This document shows positions 1 to 9,393 of a stretch of DNA of 64,000 nucleotides, one piece after another. Origin of the DNA: Dorea sp. AM10-31 (GTDB lineage Bacteria > Bacillota > Clostridia > Lachnospirales > Lachnospiraceae); NCBI RefSeq assembly GCF_003435815.1, contig NZ_QTUV01000001.1, positions 248,001 to 312,000 on the forward strand, read 5' to 3'. Within the stretch, counting starts at the first letter, position 1. Each line of letters begins with the position of its first letter. The position numbers were made by a program, and so were the translations under genes. The notes under the pieces are model-generated. The model had not been told where the DNA came from. It was given only the letters and a program-made list of their open reading frames with translations, and made no database searches.

Positions 1-922
1 TATAAATCCTGAGTGTCTGTCCTTCAAACGGACGTTTGTTCTGTGCTCCGCCGAACTGCGCAACACATATGACCGCAACCAGCGCCGCACAGACGGCTGT
101 GACCGGTATCCACATTCTCCTTCTTCTGACTACATCTGTCTTCTTTCTTTTGCTTGCCAGCATTGGCATGATATTGATCACCAGAAGTACAATCGTAATA
201 ATCACAACAACAAGCGTAGAAATCGCGTTAATGCTCGGATTCACTCGTTTGCTCATTGTATACACCATAATACTTAAGTTCTTTACACCTCGTCCGGTTA
301 CGAAATAAGAAATGATAAAATCATCTACGGACATGGTAAATGCAATCAGCGCTCCGGACACGATTCCCGGTGTGATCTGTGGCACAATAACTTTCGTCAG
401 AGCCTGCCACGGTGTTGCACCAAGGTCCATTGCCGCATCTGCCAGGTTCGGATCCAGTGAGCGGATCTTCGGCATCACGGAAAGCATGACATATGGGATA
501 CAGAATGCAATGTGCGCAAGCAGCATCGTCACATAGCCTTTTCCCACACGGAATGTGATAAATAACAGCATAAATCCAATCGCTGTTACAATTTCCGGGT
601 TCATAAGCGGCAGATTATTGACCTGATCCATCAGATCACGCACAACTTTTTTTGACTTACTTATTCCAATTGCAGAAATTGTTCCTACAATTGTGGAAAT
701 AATTGTAGCCAGCACCGCCACACTGAATGTTGTAGAGAGCGCCTCCATCATATCGCTGGAATCCAGCATATGCCGGTACCAGCGCAGTGAAAATCCGGTA
801 AAGCTTGTCAGTGATTTTCCATCGTTAAATGAAAAAATAATCATATATAATATCGGAAGGTAGAAAAAGATGACTGAAAGTACCATCAAGATCTTCCCGA
901 TCCGTCGTTTCTTTTGTCTCAT
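1..922 (-). CDS. potC: Spermidine/putrescine ABC transporter permease fused to substrate-binding protein (PotC-PotD), partial
   Basis: Inner-membrane permease half of a polyamine importer, read from an ATG at 922 just 3 nt after the potB stop; the ribosome site (AAAGGGGG) lies in the potB end. I translated the minus strand and found no stop down to base 2. The first 260 or so residues are a PotC permease with the EAA-loop signature (AAMDLGATPWQAL). After the last permease helix comes a basic linker (KRKKTDVVRRRR), another hydrophobic segment, then PFEGQTLRIY, which is how the mature part of PotD-type binding proteins begins. So permease and binding protein appear to be one polypeptide, with PotD displayed outside by an extra helix. 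The rest of the PotD part lies beyond the left edge. Such fusions occur in Firmicutes; the polyamine substrate is inferred from family. Confidence 0.85.
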   Translation of the reverse strand, partial: MRQKKRRIGKILMVLSVIFFYLPILYMIIFSFNDGKSLTSFTGFSLRWYRHMLDSSDMMEALSTTFSVAVLATIISTIVGTISAIGISKSKKVVRDLMDQVNNLPLMNPEIVTAIGFMLLFITFRVGKGYVTMLLAHIAFCIPYVMLSVMPKIRSLDPNLADAAMDLGATPWQALTKVIVPQITPGIVSGALIAFTMSVDDFIISYFVTGRGVKNLSIMVYTMSKRVNPSINAISTLVVVIITIVLLVINIMPMLASKRKKTDVVRRRRMWIPVTAVCAALVAVICVAQFGGAQNKRPFEGQTLRIY

Positions 923-925
923 CTT

Positions 926-1762
926 TTATACCCCCTTTCCGCCCTGATTATGCTGCTCCACTTTCCGTACAGCCATCATCAGAAGCATCATAATAATCGC
1001 CATGATCATAGACACCGCACTTCCGAAATTCCACTCTCCGACTGTGATAAACTGGTTTTCGATCATATTTCCGATGAGGAAATACTGACCGCCTCCAAGC
1101 AGCTTCGGAATAAAGAACGAGCTGACTGCCGGAAGGAATACAAGCGTAATTCCATTAATTACTCCCGGCATGGAAAGTGGCAAAGTAATTCTGCGGAAAG
1201 TCTGTGCGGGACTGGCTCCGAGATCCGCACTCGCTTCGATCAGCGAATAATCCATCTTGCTTAAGGACGTCTGGATCTGCAGGATCATAAACGGAAGGAA
1301 GTTATATACCATACCGAGCAGTACGGCGCCCTCTGTATAGAGAAGCTCTACATTTCCAAGTCCGAAAAATCCAAGTATTTTCTGAAAAATACCACCGTTG
1401 CTCAGAAGTCCGATCCATGCGTATGTTCGCACAAGCATGTTGATCCACATCGGCAGTGTAATGCATAAAATCAATACATTCTGTACTTTTTCTGTGCTTC
1501 TTGCTATATAATATGCGATCGGATAGCCGAGAAGCAGACATAAAACGGTTGTCTTCACCGCAATCAGTATGGAACGCCAGAGGATTAATAAGAAATCCGG
1601 ATCGGTAAAAAATTTGGCATAATGTTCCAGTGTGAACGAGAAAGAAATGATGCTGTTGCCTTGATTCATTACAGAATACAGTGCGATCAGTGCCATCGGA
1701 AGAACAAGCATCATCACTGCCCACACGATATACGGCCATGCAAGCTGCTGAAAACGTTTCAT
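926..1762 (-). CDS. potB: Spermidine/putrescine ABC transporter permease PotB
   Basis: 278-aa inner-membrane permease, the usual length for PotB, with about six hydrophobic segments and the cytoplasmic EAA loop (EASADLGASPAQTFRRI) that docks on the ATPase. It pairs with the PotC-like permease encoded 3 nt downstream. Its ATG follows the potA stop directly (TAG then ATG), so the two are translationally coupled. Substrate (putrescine or spermidine) is inferred from the family and the PotA/PotCD neighbours. Confidence 0.9.
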   Translation of the reverse strand: MKRFQQLAWPYIVWAVMMLVLPMALIALYSVMNQGNSIISFSFTLEHYAKFFTDPDFLLILWRSILIAVKTTVLCLLLGYPIAYYIARSTEKVQNVLILCITLPMWINMLVRTYAWIGLLSNGGIFQKILGFFGLGNVELLYTEGAVLLGMVYNFLPFMILQIQTSLSKMDYSLIEASADLGASPAQTFRRITLPLSMPGVINGITLVFLPAVSSFFIPKLLGGGQYFLIGNMIENQFITVGEWNFGSAVSMIMAIIMMLLMMAVRKVEQHNQGGKGV

Positions 1763-3340
1763 CTAGTACACCACCTTTGACATGACATGAATATCTTCCG
1801 GGAAGAATGTCAGGCCGACCTCCTGTCCTTCCTCCGAATAATCAGTTGTATGGATCTTAAATTCGCGACCGGTTGTTGAAAATGTGATCTGATATACACC
1901 TTCTGTCACTTCTTCCGGTTCAAAGTCATAATCTACACTGATGTCCACACTCTGATCTTCATCACTTAACTTCCAGCCCTGTGCATTTGCCCATGTTTTC
2001 AGATCTGTATCCAATGCCTGTGAATCATTAATCTCATCTACTGTTTTGAAGAAGTTGAACGCCATAACCGCTTCATTTGCCTTTTCATTCTTAACGAACG
2101 GCTGGTTGACTACAAAGATCGTTCTCTCGATGCTTGTTCCATCTGCGGTTGTAAATGTAACCGGATACTGTCCTTCTTCTTTCTCCAGTTCGTATTCTAC
2201 TTTTGCAATGGATATATAATCATCTGTCTCTACTTCCCATGCCTGCGCATTGGAGAACGCGATAATCTCTTTATCATCCATTTCTTCCACATCGTCAACA
2301 TCAACATAGAAGTTGTTTGCACTGATTTTTTCTTTTCCGTCTTCACTTGTCACTTCGTGGTTGCGGATGACACGCATATTTACCGTAACGCTGGTTCCCG
2401 GAACTGTCTCCACCATGATTTCATAATGAACACCTTTGAACAGCACACTCAAAACTTCTCCGGTCATCTTGCCGTCTTTTACATCTACAATATCAATATC
2501 TTCCGGACGGATGACAACGTCTACTTTTTCATTCTTCTTAAATCCATAATCCACGCAGTCAAATACAATATCATCAAACATGACTTTATAATCATCAAGC
2601 ATCGTTCCTGATAAAATGTTGCTTTCACCGATAAAGTTCGCTACGAAACGGTTAGCCGGTTCATTGTAAATATCCTGCGGCGAACCGATCTGCTGGATCT
2701 CACCATTTTTCATAACAACAATCTTATCCGACATCGTAAGTGCCTCTTCCTGATCATGTGTTACGAAAATAAAGGTGATACCGACCTCCTGCTGGATCCG
2801 TTTCAACTCATACTGCATCTCTTTTCTGAGTTTCAGGTCAAGCGCAGCAAGCGGCTCATCAAGAAGCAGCACTTTCGGCTCATTGACAAGCGCTCTTGCA
2901 ATTGCAACACGCTGCTGCTGGCCTCCTGAGAGCAGTGTTGTATTCTTGTTTTCAAATCCTTCCAGTCCGATAAGCTTTAACATCTTCATGACTTTCTGGT
3001 CAATGATGTCTTTTCCGACTTTTTTTATCTTAAGCCCAAATGCAATATTTTCATAAACACTCAGATGTGGAAAGAGTGCGTATTTCTGAAACACCGTGTT
3101 CAGTTCTCGCTCATACGGCGGCTTATTACTGATCTCCTCGCCATCAAAAATCACACTTCCTTCGTCTGCTTCCAGGAATCCTCCCAGAATCCGAAGAAGT
3201 GTTGTCTTACCGCAGCCACTTGGCCCGAGCAGTGTTACAAATTCATTTTCATAAATGTCAAGATTGATTCCTTTTAACACAACCTGGCTGTCAAAACTTT
3301 TGACAATGTTGCGGAATTCAATGATCTTATTCTCTTCCAT
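1763..3340 (-). CDS. potA: Polyamine ABC transporter ATPase PotA with a large insertion in its C-terminal TOBE domain
   Basis: Cytoplasmic ATPase driving the PotBCD importer. Residues 1-240 are a normal ABC domain: Walker [10 protein letters not shown] (39-47), Q-loop Gln85, signature LSGGQQQR (137-144), Walker B VLLLDEP (157-163), switch His195. The TOBE domain starts near 240 and its family ending ([16 protein letters not shown] then PEDIHVM) is at 497-520. Between about 312 and 490 sit some 175 extra residues. They contain two related repeats (about 338-412 and 418-490), each with NAQ-x-W and then GQYPVTF or GVYQITF, resembling Ig-like repeats of Gram-positive surface proteins. Without the insert the length would be near 350 aa, normal for PotA. 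First structural gene of the pot operon, 63 nt after the XRE-cupin gene. Confidence 0.9.
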   Translation of the reverse strand: MEENKIIEFRNIVKSFDSQVVLKGINLDIYENEFVTLLGPSGCGKTTLLRILGGFLEADEGSVIFDGEEISNKPPYERELNTVFQKYALFPHLSVYENIAFGLKIKKVGKDIIDQKVMKMLKLIGLEGFENKNTTLLSGGQQQRVAIARALVNEPKVLLLDEPLAALDLKLRKEMQYELKRIQQEVGITFIFVTHDQEEALTMSDKIVVMKNGEIQQIGSPQDIYNEPANRFVANFIGESNILSGTMLDDYKVMFDDIVFDCVDYGFKKNEKVDVVIRPEDIDIVDVKDGKMTGEVLSVLFKGVHYEIMVETVPGTSVTVNMRVIRNHEVTSEDGKEKISANNFYVDVDDVEEMDDKEIIAFSNAQAWEVETDDYISIAKVEYELEKEEGQYPVTFTTADGTSIERTIFVVNQPFVKNEKANEAVMAFNFFKTVDEINDSQALDTDLKTWANAQGWKLSDEDQSVDISVDYDFEPEEVTEGVYQITFSTTGREFKIHTTDYSEEGQEVGLTFFPEDIHVMSKVVY

Positions 3341-3403
3341 CTCACGTCTCCCTTCTATAATCTGTCAGCTATAATATCTCAGCCTTTTATCGTTCTCGTC
3401 TGT

Positions 3404-3937
3404 TTAAAACATCGGCGGGTTGGTGATCCACAATACTTTTGCTTCCCCGCTCCCATGATTATATAAATAATGGCTTCTGGAACCATCCATATAAAACGTT
3501 TCCTTCGCCTTTACTTTATATTTCTTCTTGCCACGCACAATTGTTATGCTGCCTTTTAATACATAGCCAAATTCTTCTCCCTGAAACGCCGACACTTCCC
3601 GGCTTTTCTGATGTGGCGCCAATGTTAAAATAATAGGCTCCATCTGGTTCTTTTGTGCATTAGGCACAATCCACTCAATCTGAAAACCTTCCTGTTCATC
3701 CACGAAAAAATCCTGCTGTCCGAATACAATCTGATGCTCTTCTTCCTCATGGAAAAAGTCTGACAGATTACTTCCAAGCGCTTCCAGAATATCTTCCAGC
3801 GTTGCGATACTCGGCGTTGTCAGATTCCTCTCCACCTGGGACAGAAAGCCTTTTGACAGCTCGCTTCTGGATGCCAGATCATTCAGCGTCAAGTCATTTT
3901 GCAAACGCAGTTCTTTCAATTTCTTTCCGATATCCAT
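3404..3937 (-). CDS. XRE-family regulator with C-terminal cupin domain, probable pot operon regulator
   Basis: 177-aa DNA-binding protein. Residues 5-60 form a Cro/CI-type helix-turn-helix (LKELRLQNDLTLNDLASRSELSKGFLSQVERN). Residues about 105-175 form a small cupin barrel (SREVSAFQGEEFGYVLKGSITI ... HYLYNHGSGEAKVLWI). This is the PuuR/SinR-like layout often found next to polyamine uptake genes, where the cupin is thought to sense a small molecule. It is the promoter-proximal gene before potA, so autoregulation and control of pot are likely. The start has a good ribosome site (GGAGGTGA). The ligand is not visible from sequence. Confidence 0.88.
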   Translation of the reverse strand: MDIGKKLKELRLQNDLTLNDLASRSELSKGFLSQVERNLTTPSIATLEDILEALGSNLSDFFHEEEEHQIVFGQQDFFVDEQEGFQIEWIVPNAQKNQMEPIILTLAPHQKSREVSAFQGEEFGYVLKGSITIVRGKKKYKVKAKETFYMDGSRSHYLYNHGSGEAKVLWITNPPMF

Positions 3938-3980
3938 CCTATCACCTCCGAGATATTTTTTCGTCCTGAAGTTTTCTATT

Positions 3981-4010
3981 ACTATACTTTATGTTCAAAA
4001 TTACCGAACA
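3981..4010 (-). promoter_or_regulatory. Candidate promoter and palindromic operator of the XRE-cupin/pot operon
   Basis: On the minus strand a TATAGT -10-like box (3986-3981) is preceded by the inverted repeat TGTTC-N9-GAACA (plus strand 3992-4010). The repeat covers the -35 region. That placement suits autorepression by the XRE protein encoded downstream, but this is inference from position and symmetry only. Confidence 0.4.
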
Positions 4011-4100
4011 AAGTTTATTATACACGGTTACGGGAATATTTCAAGAGATTCACAGATTTTTTGAAGCCTGGTTCTAGTTTTTTTGGGATATTTTTTCAAA

Positions 4101-4143
4101 AAAGAAATACACATTTCGTGAAATAATTTCACGAAATGTGTAT
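4101..4143 (-). terminator. Rho-independent terminator after the CAP-domain gene
   Basis: Perfect inverted repeat with 18-base arms (4107-4124 and 4126-4143). On the minus strand it is followed by TTCTTTTTT. It lies 6 nt past the stop of the CAP-domain gene and separates it from the XRE-cupin/pot operon. Confidence 0.85.
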
Positions 4144-4149
4144 GATTGA

Positions 4150-6285
4150 TTATTGTTGTGAAGCAGCTAATCGCCATCCATAAAATTGAACATAATGTAA
4201 TGAATATTGTCTTTTACCATTTACAGTTCCTTCATATTTCGCAAAAATACTAATTGATAAAACTTGTGGATTTTCAGATAACATTAAAAAATTATGTTTT
4301 GTTGAAGTTTTAAAATCACGCATTGCCTTTTCTACAGATATTTGACCTCTTGCAATATTCTCACCAGCACATCTTGTTGTATGTTTAAATGAAATTAAAG
4401 CTCTTTCACCATTTGGTCTATAGTGATCAAAGTAATAACTTATTTCATATCCACGAATATCTGCTGCAGCTTTTAACTTATCACTACCAATTTCTAATTC
4501 TCTTTTCCCATTTTCTTTTCTATATTGATTTACCGCATTAAACATTTCTTCTTCCATTTCTCTTTCATAATGTCCAACAACAGTTGTTGTCTTTCCTTCA
4601 CCGAGGTCTATGGTGTAAGTCCTGTCTACTGTGAGTGTTTGTCTTTTTGTTTTCCCGCAATATTGGCATTGTGTGATAAGATAACCGTCTTCCTCTTCCG
4701 TAGCTTCTTTCTTTTCTACCGTAATAGAATACTTATGATCTACAACCGGAACTTCTACTTTTTTGACTTTGTCACAATTTTTACATTCGTATACTGTATA
4801 GCCCTTTTCCTGACAAGTCGGCTTTTTCTGTTCGATGATCGTAGCATAATCGTGACCTGTTGCTTTTAAATAAGTCGTTCTAACTTTATGACAATTAACG
4901 CACTCTTCTTTCTTTTGCCCGGTGTTTTCACAAGTCGGCTTTGTTTCTTCAAGCGTTTTCCACTTGTGTCCTAACTTTTTGTATTTCGTTGTGGATGTTT
5001 TGTTGCAGCAGCCGCATTTATATTTTTTATAACCATCTTTTTCACAAGTTGGTTTTACTGATTTTATCAGCTTATAATTATGCGAAACCTTTACCTTGCA
5101 TTTTTGATACAAATATTTACCTTTTTTGTTTTTGTATTTTGTACGGGCGATGATCGTCGCTGTTCCGGCTTTCTTTCCTCTTATCACGCCGTGTTTATCT
5201 ATGGTTGCAACTTTTTTATTATCCGAAGAAAATATCACCGGGCACCGCATCGTCCGTGGATTTACTTTTACGATAAGCTGATATTTATCGCCATACTTTA
5301 CTTTTACACTTCTAGTATTCAGTGTAAGTTTTGTCGGTTTCAAATTTTTCACTTCGATCGTGACAATTTTTTTCAGTCTTTTATTTCGCGTTGCTGTTAC
5401 TACAATCTTTGTTTTGCCTGTTTTCTTTCCGGTTATGATACCACTACTGCTAACCGTTGCAATTTTATTATTTTTTGATTGATAAATAACAGATTTGTCT
5501 GCATTTTTCGGTACTACTGTTTTGGGATAAATCTTATAGGTGCCTCTTACACCCAGCGTTTGTTTTCCTGTATTTAAACTGAAAGATTGTGGCATTACAA
5601 TTACCGGCTTTGTTTCCTTTACTTCATTACATCTTTCGCAAATATAAGATAAATTTTCCCCATCATTCACCCAATGGTATTTATGCCCTAATGCCGGGAT
5701 TATTCTTGTCTGTCCGGTTTCTTCCCAACACCTTTTGCACTTTTCGTATTCCATGCCTTCTTCTGTGCAGGTTGGCACTTTCTGCCGATACCAAACGTAT
5801 GCATGTCCATTTACTATATAGGAGCTTACTTCTGACCACTGAGAATATATCTTTTCCTCACCAGCATCATTAAAGGTACGTACCCGGAAATAATACATGG
5901 CATCATAATCCAGATCTTTTAGTGCAGCTTTTGATCTTTCAGCTCCATATGTGTAAATAAGCTGCTCCTCTTCCGGAAAATCTTTATTCTTGGAAAGAGC
6001 CAGTTCATAGCCGTCACTGCCTACATTTTTCCACGATATAGTCAGCCTGCCTTCTGTAACCGACATACAATTGGTAATCTCTGTGTCAGACGGCTTCTGT
6101 AAATTGGATTCTTGAGCCTCTGTGTCTTGAGTTGTCTCCACACTTGAACTCTTCACATTTGATATCGCCGTCTGCGCTCCCGGTGCGGCTTCTGCCACAA
6201 TTCCCTGATTCATTAACAGGACCGCTAACAATATACTTAGGATGTTTTTCCCATTCTTTAGGATTTTATCATTAATACTTTGCAT
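4150..6285 (-). CDS. Secreted CAP-domain protein with Fn3, Big2 and cysteine-pair repeats
   Basis: 711-aa exported protein of unknown exact role. A signal peptide covers residues 1-34 (ILSILLAVLLMNQG ... AEAAPG). Then come an Fn3-like module (about 65-155), a cysteine-pair module, two Big2-like Ig modules (about 235-400; LTLNTRSVKVKYGD), and four tandem modules of about 40 aa with PTC-x4-G and CxxC. The C-terminus (about 575-711) is a CAP/SCP domain with the usual His and Glu positions (FDHYRPNGE, AGENIA, STKHNF, HYVQF). Bacterial CAP proteins are usually secreted; enzymatic activity is uncertain. There is no LPXTG or membrane anchor. The gene ends at a strong terminator and stands alone. Confidence 0.85.
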   Translation of the reverse strand: MQSINDKILKNGKNILSILLAVLLMNQGIVAEAAPGAQTAISNVKSSSVETTQDTEAQESNLQKPSDTEITNCMSVTEGRLTISWKNVGSDGYELALSKNKDFPEEEQLIYTYGAERSKAALKDLDYDAMYYFRVRTFNDAGEEKIYSQWSEVSSYIVNGHAYVWYRQKVPTCTEEGMEYEKCKRCWEETGQTRIIPALGHKYHWVNDGENLSYICERCNEVKETKPVIVMPQSFSLNTGKQTLGVRGTYKIYPKTVVPKNADKSVIYQSKNNKIATVSSSGIITGKKTGKTKIVVTATRNKRLKKIVTIEVKNLKPTKLTLNTRSVKVKYGDKYQLIVKVNPRTMRCPVIFSSDNKKVATIDKHGVIRGKKAGTATIIARTKYKNKKGKYLYQKCKVKVSHNYKLIKSVKPTCEKDGYKKYKCGCCNKTSTTKYKKLGHKWKTLEETKPTCENTGQKKEECVNCHKVRTTYLKATGHDYATIIEQKKPTCQEKGYTVYECKNCDKVKKVEVPVVDHKYSITVEKKEATEEEDGYLITQCQYCGKTKRQTLTVDRTYTIDLGEGKTTTVVGHYEREMEEEMFNAVNQYRKENGKRELEIGSDKLKAAADIRGYEISYYFDHYRPNGERALISFKHTTRCAGENIARGQISVEKAMRDFKTSTKHNFLMLSENPQVLSISIFAKYEGTVNGKRQYSLHYVQFYGWRLAASQQ

Positions 6286-6367
6286 AAACTGTTACCTCTT
6301 TCACTATAGTTGGCTCTTGTTATCAACTACCTGCAGATTAAATATATTATCCGTTCACTCTCCATGC

Positions 6368-6612
6368 TCAACTCTGCAAATAGTCTCTTCTCTTTTTTAG
6401 CTTTACCGTTTTCACTTTGATCTGGTAAGTACTGTTCATATCTATTGTTTTCTGAAATACGTTTAATGTCATACTGGTTGGCTTACTTCCCGCAGCTTGC
6501 GCCACCTGTGACTGTGGCATAACTAATACGAGTGTTATGCTCAGGCAAAGTACCAGTATATTTCTGAATATTGTGTTTCTCTTCTTTTTTCTCTTTTTGT
6601 TCCTCTTTTTTC
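6368..6612 (-). pseudogene. Remnant of a secreted Big2-type protein without start codon
   Basis: On the minus strand a frame reads a basic stretch, a hydrophobic signal core (ILVLCLSITLVLVMPQ), a cleavage-like site (VAQAAG) and then KPTSMTLNVFQKTIDMN, like the start of a Big2 module such as the one in the neighbouring CAP protein. It stops after about 70 codons at 6368-6370. No ATG, GTG or TTG precedes the signal core in frame (an upstream TGA closes it). I read it as a truncated, decayed secreted-protein gene. It occupies most of the gap between the two neighbouring genes. Confidence 0.5.
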
Positions 6613-6614
6613 GT

Positions 6615-6660
6615 AAGAGCCGTTCATATCTTCCCTGTCAAAATGATATGAACGGCTCTT
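6615..6660. repeat. Perfect 16-bp inverted repeat (hairpin)
   Basis: Arms 6615-6630 and 6645-6660 are perfect complements around a 14-nt loop. It lies 7 nt past the stop of the 6667-7800 gene, where a terminator would be expected, but no T-run follows on the minus strand. It may be a degenerate terminator or a small palindromic element at the edge of the decayed gene. Confidence 0.6.
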
Positions 6661-6666
6661 GTATAA

Positions 6667-7800
6667 TTATTTCTTAATCTTAACTGCTTTTACTTTTGTC
6701 CAGCTTGAAACATATGTTTTTCCTTTCACTTTCTTGTAGGTACGCATTCTTACATAATATTTTTTCTTCGCTTTTAATTTGGTAATCTTCTTTGAAGTAA
6801 TTTTTTTGGTTTTAATTGTTTTTACATTCTTTTTTAAATTCTTGTCCTGGCTATACTGAATCTGACATCCATCTGCTTCCTTATTATAATATCTCCATTT
6901 TAAGTCCATCTTCTTTTTGCCAGCTTTTACGGAAATAACATCTGGATACATTGGGATAACCCGAAGATTCTGCGTCAGAGTTCCTTTATAGCCATTCTTA
7001 AATTTTATTATAATTTTGTAATCACCTACGCCGGTAATTGGTTTATTATATGTAACTGTATATTCTGATTTTGAAAGAACCGGTGCATTTTTACTTGAAT
7101 TGTAAGCAATTATTACATCCGGTTTACAGTCTTTCGAATATGGCATCTGTATGGTCACACTACGAAAACTTGGTTTAAATTCCATTGTTTTTGTATCATC
7201 AACGTTGAAATCCAGCTCGCCATTATAATCTACTGCGCCTTCGCGATATCCATTATCATAAAACTGAATCTGTCCATTGCGCAATACAAACCAATTTCTC
7301 CAACTATCTTCACTGTCATACTCGGCATCACATTGAATACGGTAGAATTTCAGGCTGCCATTTTTCATATCTGATTTTAATTTTACAGGAAAATGAACTT
7401 CTACCTCCTGACCTGCTTTAAAAAGATAGTCACCGTCTTCAAATTCTTCTTTCATTGTATTTGATGCAAAAATTGTTTTCTCATTATTGACATCTGTATA
7501 CTGCCATTCTATCCGTATGTTTTCTCCCCATATATCCTTGTCAGAATGGTTTTTTATGCGCATCACAACATCAAAATTTATACCTTTGCCGACATGATTT
7601 TTATTCATTCCATATGGCAGTTCCAGTTGGAAATCAGATACTGTCAATTCTTTTTCTTTAACTACTCCTTCGCCAGAATCCTGGGAAATGTTTCCTTTAT
7701 CGTCCATACTTCCTGCATTTACATTAATGGCATTCCCCATCACGCCCGTCTCAACTGCCAGTAGGGCTGCCAGAGTTAAGGCTAAGAATCTTTTTTTCAT
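6667..7800 (-). CDS. Secreted Fn3-domain protein, function unknown
   Basis: 377-aa exported protein. The start chosen is the ATG at 7800, which follows AAGAGGT at a good distance and opens directly into a signal peptide (MKKRFLALTLAALLAVETGV ... VNAG). An upstream ATG at 7896 would add 32 polar residues in front of it. The middle (about 55-270) is a beta-rich region without clear family. The C-terminal 90 residues are an Fn3 module with a very lysine-rich end. There is no sortase signal. It is the last gene of the exported-protein run that starts at 9783. Confidence 0.75.
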   Translation of the reverse strand: MKKRFLALTLAALLAVETGVMGNAINVNAGSMDDKGNISQDSGEGVVKEKELTVSDFQLELPYGMNKNHVGKGINFDVVMRIKNHSDKDIWGENIRIEWQYTDVNNEKTIFASNTMKEEFEDGDYLFKAGQEVEVHFPVKLKSDMKNGSLKFYRIQCDAEYDSEDSWRNWFVLRNGQIQFYDNGYREGAVDYNGELDFNVDDTKTMEFKPSFRSVTIQMPYSKDCKPDVIIAYNSSKNAPVLSKSEYTVTYNKPITGVGDYKIIIKFKNGYKGTLTQNLRVIPMYPDVISVKAGKKKMDLKWRYYNKEADGCQIQYSQDKNLKKNVKTIKTKKITSKKITKLKAKKKYYVRMRTYKKVKGKTYVSSWTKVKAVKIKK

Positions 7801-7861
7801 AAAGTTGTACCTCTTTTCTTTATCAACGTTTTCCTTTTTAATTACTATTTCACCGTTACTT

Positions 7862-8260
7862 TTACTTATCACACCCATTAAATGCTCCTTCTTCAATACT
7901 GGTCACACTTTCAGGTATTTCTATGTTAGATAATGCAATACACTCACTGAATACGCTACTTTTTATACTTTTTAATTTAGCAGAAAGCTTTACGTTGCTC
8001 AAACTTTCACATTTCCAGAATGCTGATTTTTCTACATCTGTTATACTATCTGGCATGATTATGCTCAGTAAATCTGTACATTCTCCAAACGCATATTCTC
8101 CAATTGTTTTTACACTGTCAGGTATTTTCACATCTTTCAGTTTACTACAACCAGAAAATGTATACTCTTTTATATCTTTTACACCACTTGGAATTTCGAT
8201 AGATGTTAAACTACTGCATTCTGTAAATGCTGCATCACCTATACTTATCACATTAATCAT
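7862..8260 (-). pseudogene. Truncated BspA-type leucine-rich repeat (LRR_5) fragment
   Basis: Open frame of 132 codons made of five or six LRR_5 repeats with the pattern I-x-I-P-x-S-V-x-x-I-x-x-x-A-F-x-x-C. There is no signal peptide and no ribosome site before its ATG. It starts 22 nt after the stop of the gene upstream and ends in mid-repeat. BspA proteins are normally exported and longer, so this looks like the C-terminal piece of a broken gene. Expression from an internal start cannot be excluded. Confidence 0.6.
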
Positions 8261-8282
8261 ATATGTATTTATGTAAATGTTC

Positions 8283-9341
8283 TTATTTCTTTTTTACTTT
8301 AATTGTTCCACTTGTCCTTGTCTTATATCCGGACTTGGATACTGTGACTTTGATTTTTTGTCCTGCTTTTAACTTCTTAGTCTTTACAGCAAAATTACCC
8401 TTTGCATTTGATTTTACTGTCTTGTATGCTTTACCATTAACTGTGACTTTAACATTTGCTTTACTGATTGTCTTTCCTTTGACCACTTTCATGCCTTTTT
8501 TGCACTTAGATACTTTTAGGATTGAAATAGTTTTCTTTGGTGTTGGAGAGGTTACTTTGATTTTATAATTTGCATACTCACTACCATCAATTTTAATATA
8601 AACTCTTTGTCCTCTACCGATTTCTCTATACTCATTATTAGTTTCATTTGCATCAATATCAATGTCATCTTTATAGACTCCATTTACATCTTCAAACGCT
8701 GCCGTAATATCTCTGTCCGAACTTACTATAAATGCGTGCTCTTTTTTATCTTTCGGAAGTTTTACAAAATATCTATCAACATCATCATCATATTCTATTA
8801 CACCTTTTTTCCATGTATTACATTTAATTTCTGGTGCTTTTTCAATACTTCCCCAGTTGTCATCAGCTACTGTTTTAATACAAAGTTCAAAATCTTTTTC
8901 ATCCCAGCTCAACACATCAAGATAATATGTACTCCCCGCTTTTAATTTTACCATATCGGATGAATGAGCTGATGCATCTATTGCATTATGAAATACTACT
9001 GAGCCGTCTCTTTCAGCTCCCCAACCATCATTATCATCCAATTTTTGCATTTTATCATTGTACAATGTCGGATAAATCGTTCTATCATATCTATTAATTA
9101 CATATATATTAATCCACTTATTTCCTATGTCTTTTGGAACTGTAAACTTATAATATCTGGTATCATGCTTTTCATTTTTCCCTTTTTCATATAATTTTTC
9201 GCCGTCTACCTTAACTATCTTTGCCTTCTCTGGTGTATAATTTTCAGCCGCTGCTTTCGCAATTTTCGGATTCAACGCTGCACATACCATTACAAGCAGT
9301 AATACTGCCAAACTTCTTAATAACTTTCCTTTTTTCTTCAT
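8283..9341 (-). CDS. Secreted protein with PPC-like and bacterial Ig-like domains
   Basis: 352-aa exported protein with a clear signal peptide (residues 1-31, ending IAKAAAENY). Two beta-sandwich modules (about 40-155 and 160-265) contain RYYKFTVPKD and DRYFVKLPKD, typical of pre-peptidase C-terminal-like domains. The C-terminus (about 270-352) is a Lys-rich Ig-like module (VKVTVNGKAYKTVKSNAKGNF). No catalytic domain is visible, so it is probably a surface or matrix-binding protein. It lies 52 nt downstream of the 129-aa membrane protein and probably shares its promoter at 9828. Confidence 0.75.
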   Translation of the reverse strand: MKKKGKLLRSLAVLLLVMVCAALNPKIAKAAAENYTPEKAKIVKVDGEKLYEKGKNEKHDTRYYKFTVPKDIGNKWINIYVINRYDRTIYPTLYNDKMQKLDDNDGWGAERDGSVVFHNAIDASAHSSDMVKLKAGSTYYLDVLSWDEKDFELCIKTVADDNWGSIEKAPEIKCNTWKKGVIEYDDDVDRYFVKLPKDKKEHAFIVSSDRDITAAFEDVNGVYKDDIDIDANETNNEYREIGRGQRVYIKIDGSEYANYKIKVTSPTPKKTISILKVSKCKKGMKVVKGKTISKANVKVTVNGKAYKTVKSNAKGNFAVKTKKLKAGQKIKVTVSKSGYKTRTSGTIKVKKK

Positions 9342-9393
9342 CGCTACTTCCTCCTAACTTTCCTTATGCACATCAAAATATTCTATTCATCTG

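Noticed and set aside
312..536. Plus-strand ORFs opposite the pot genes
   Set aside because: Antisense shadows of the potC frame, which continues without stop; no ribosome site.
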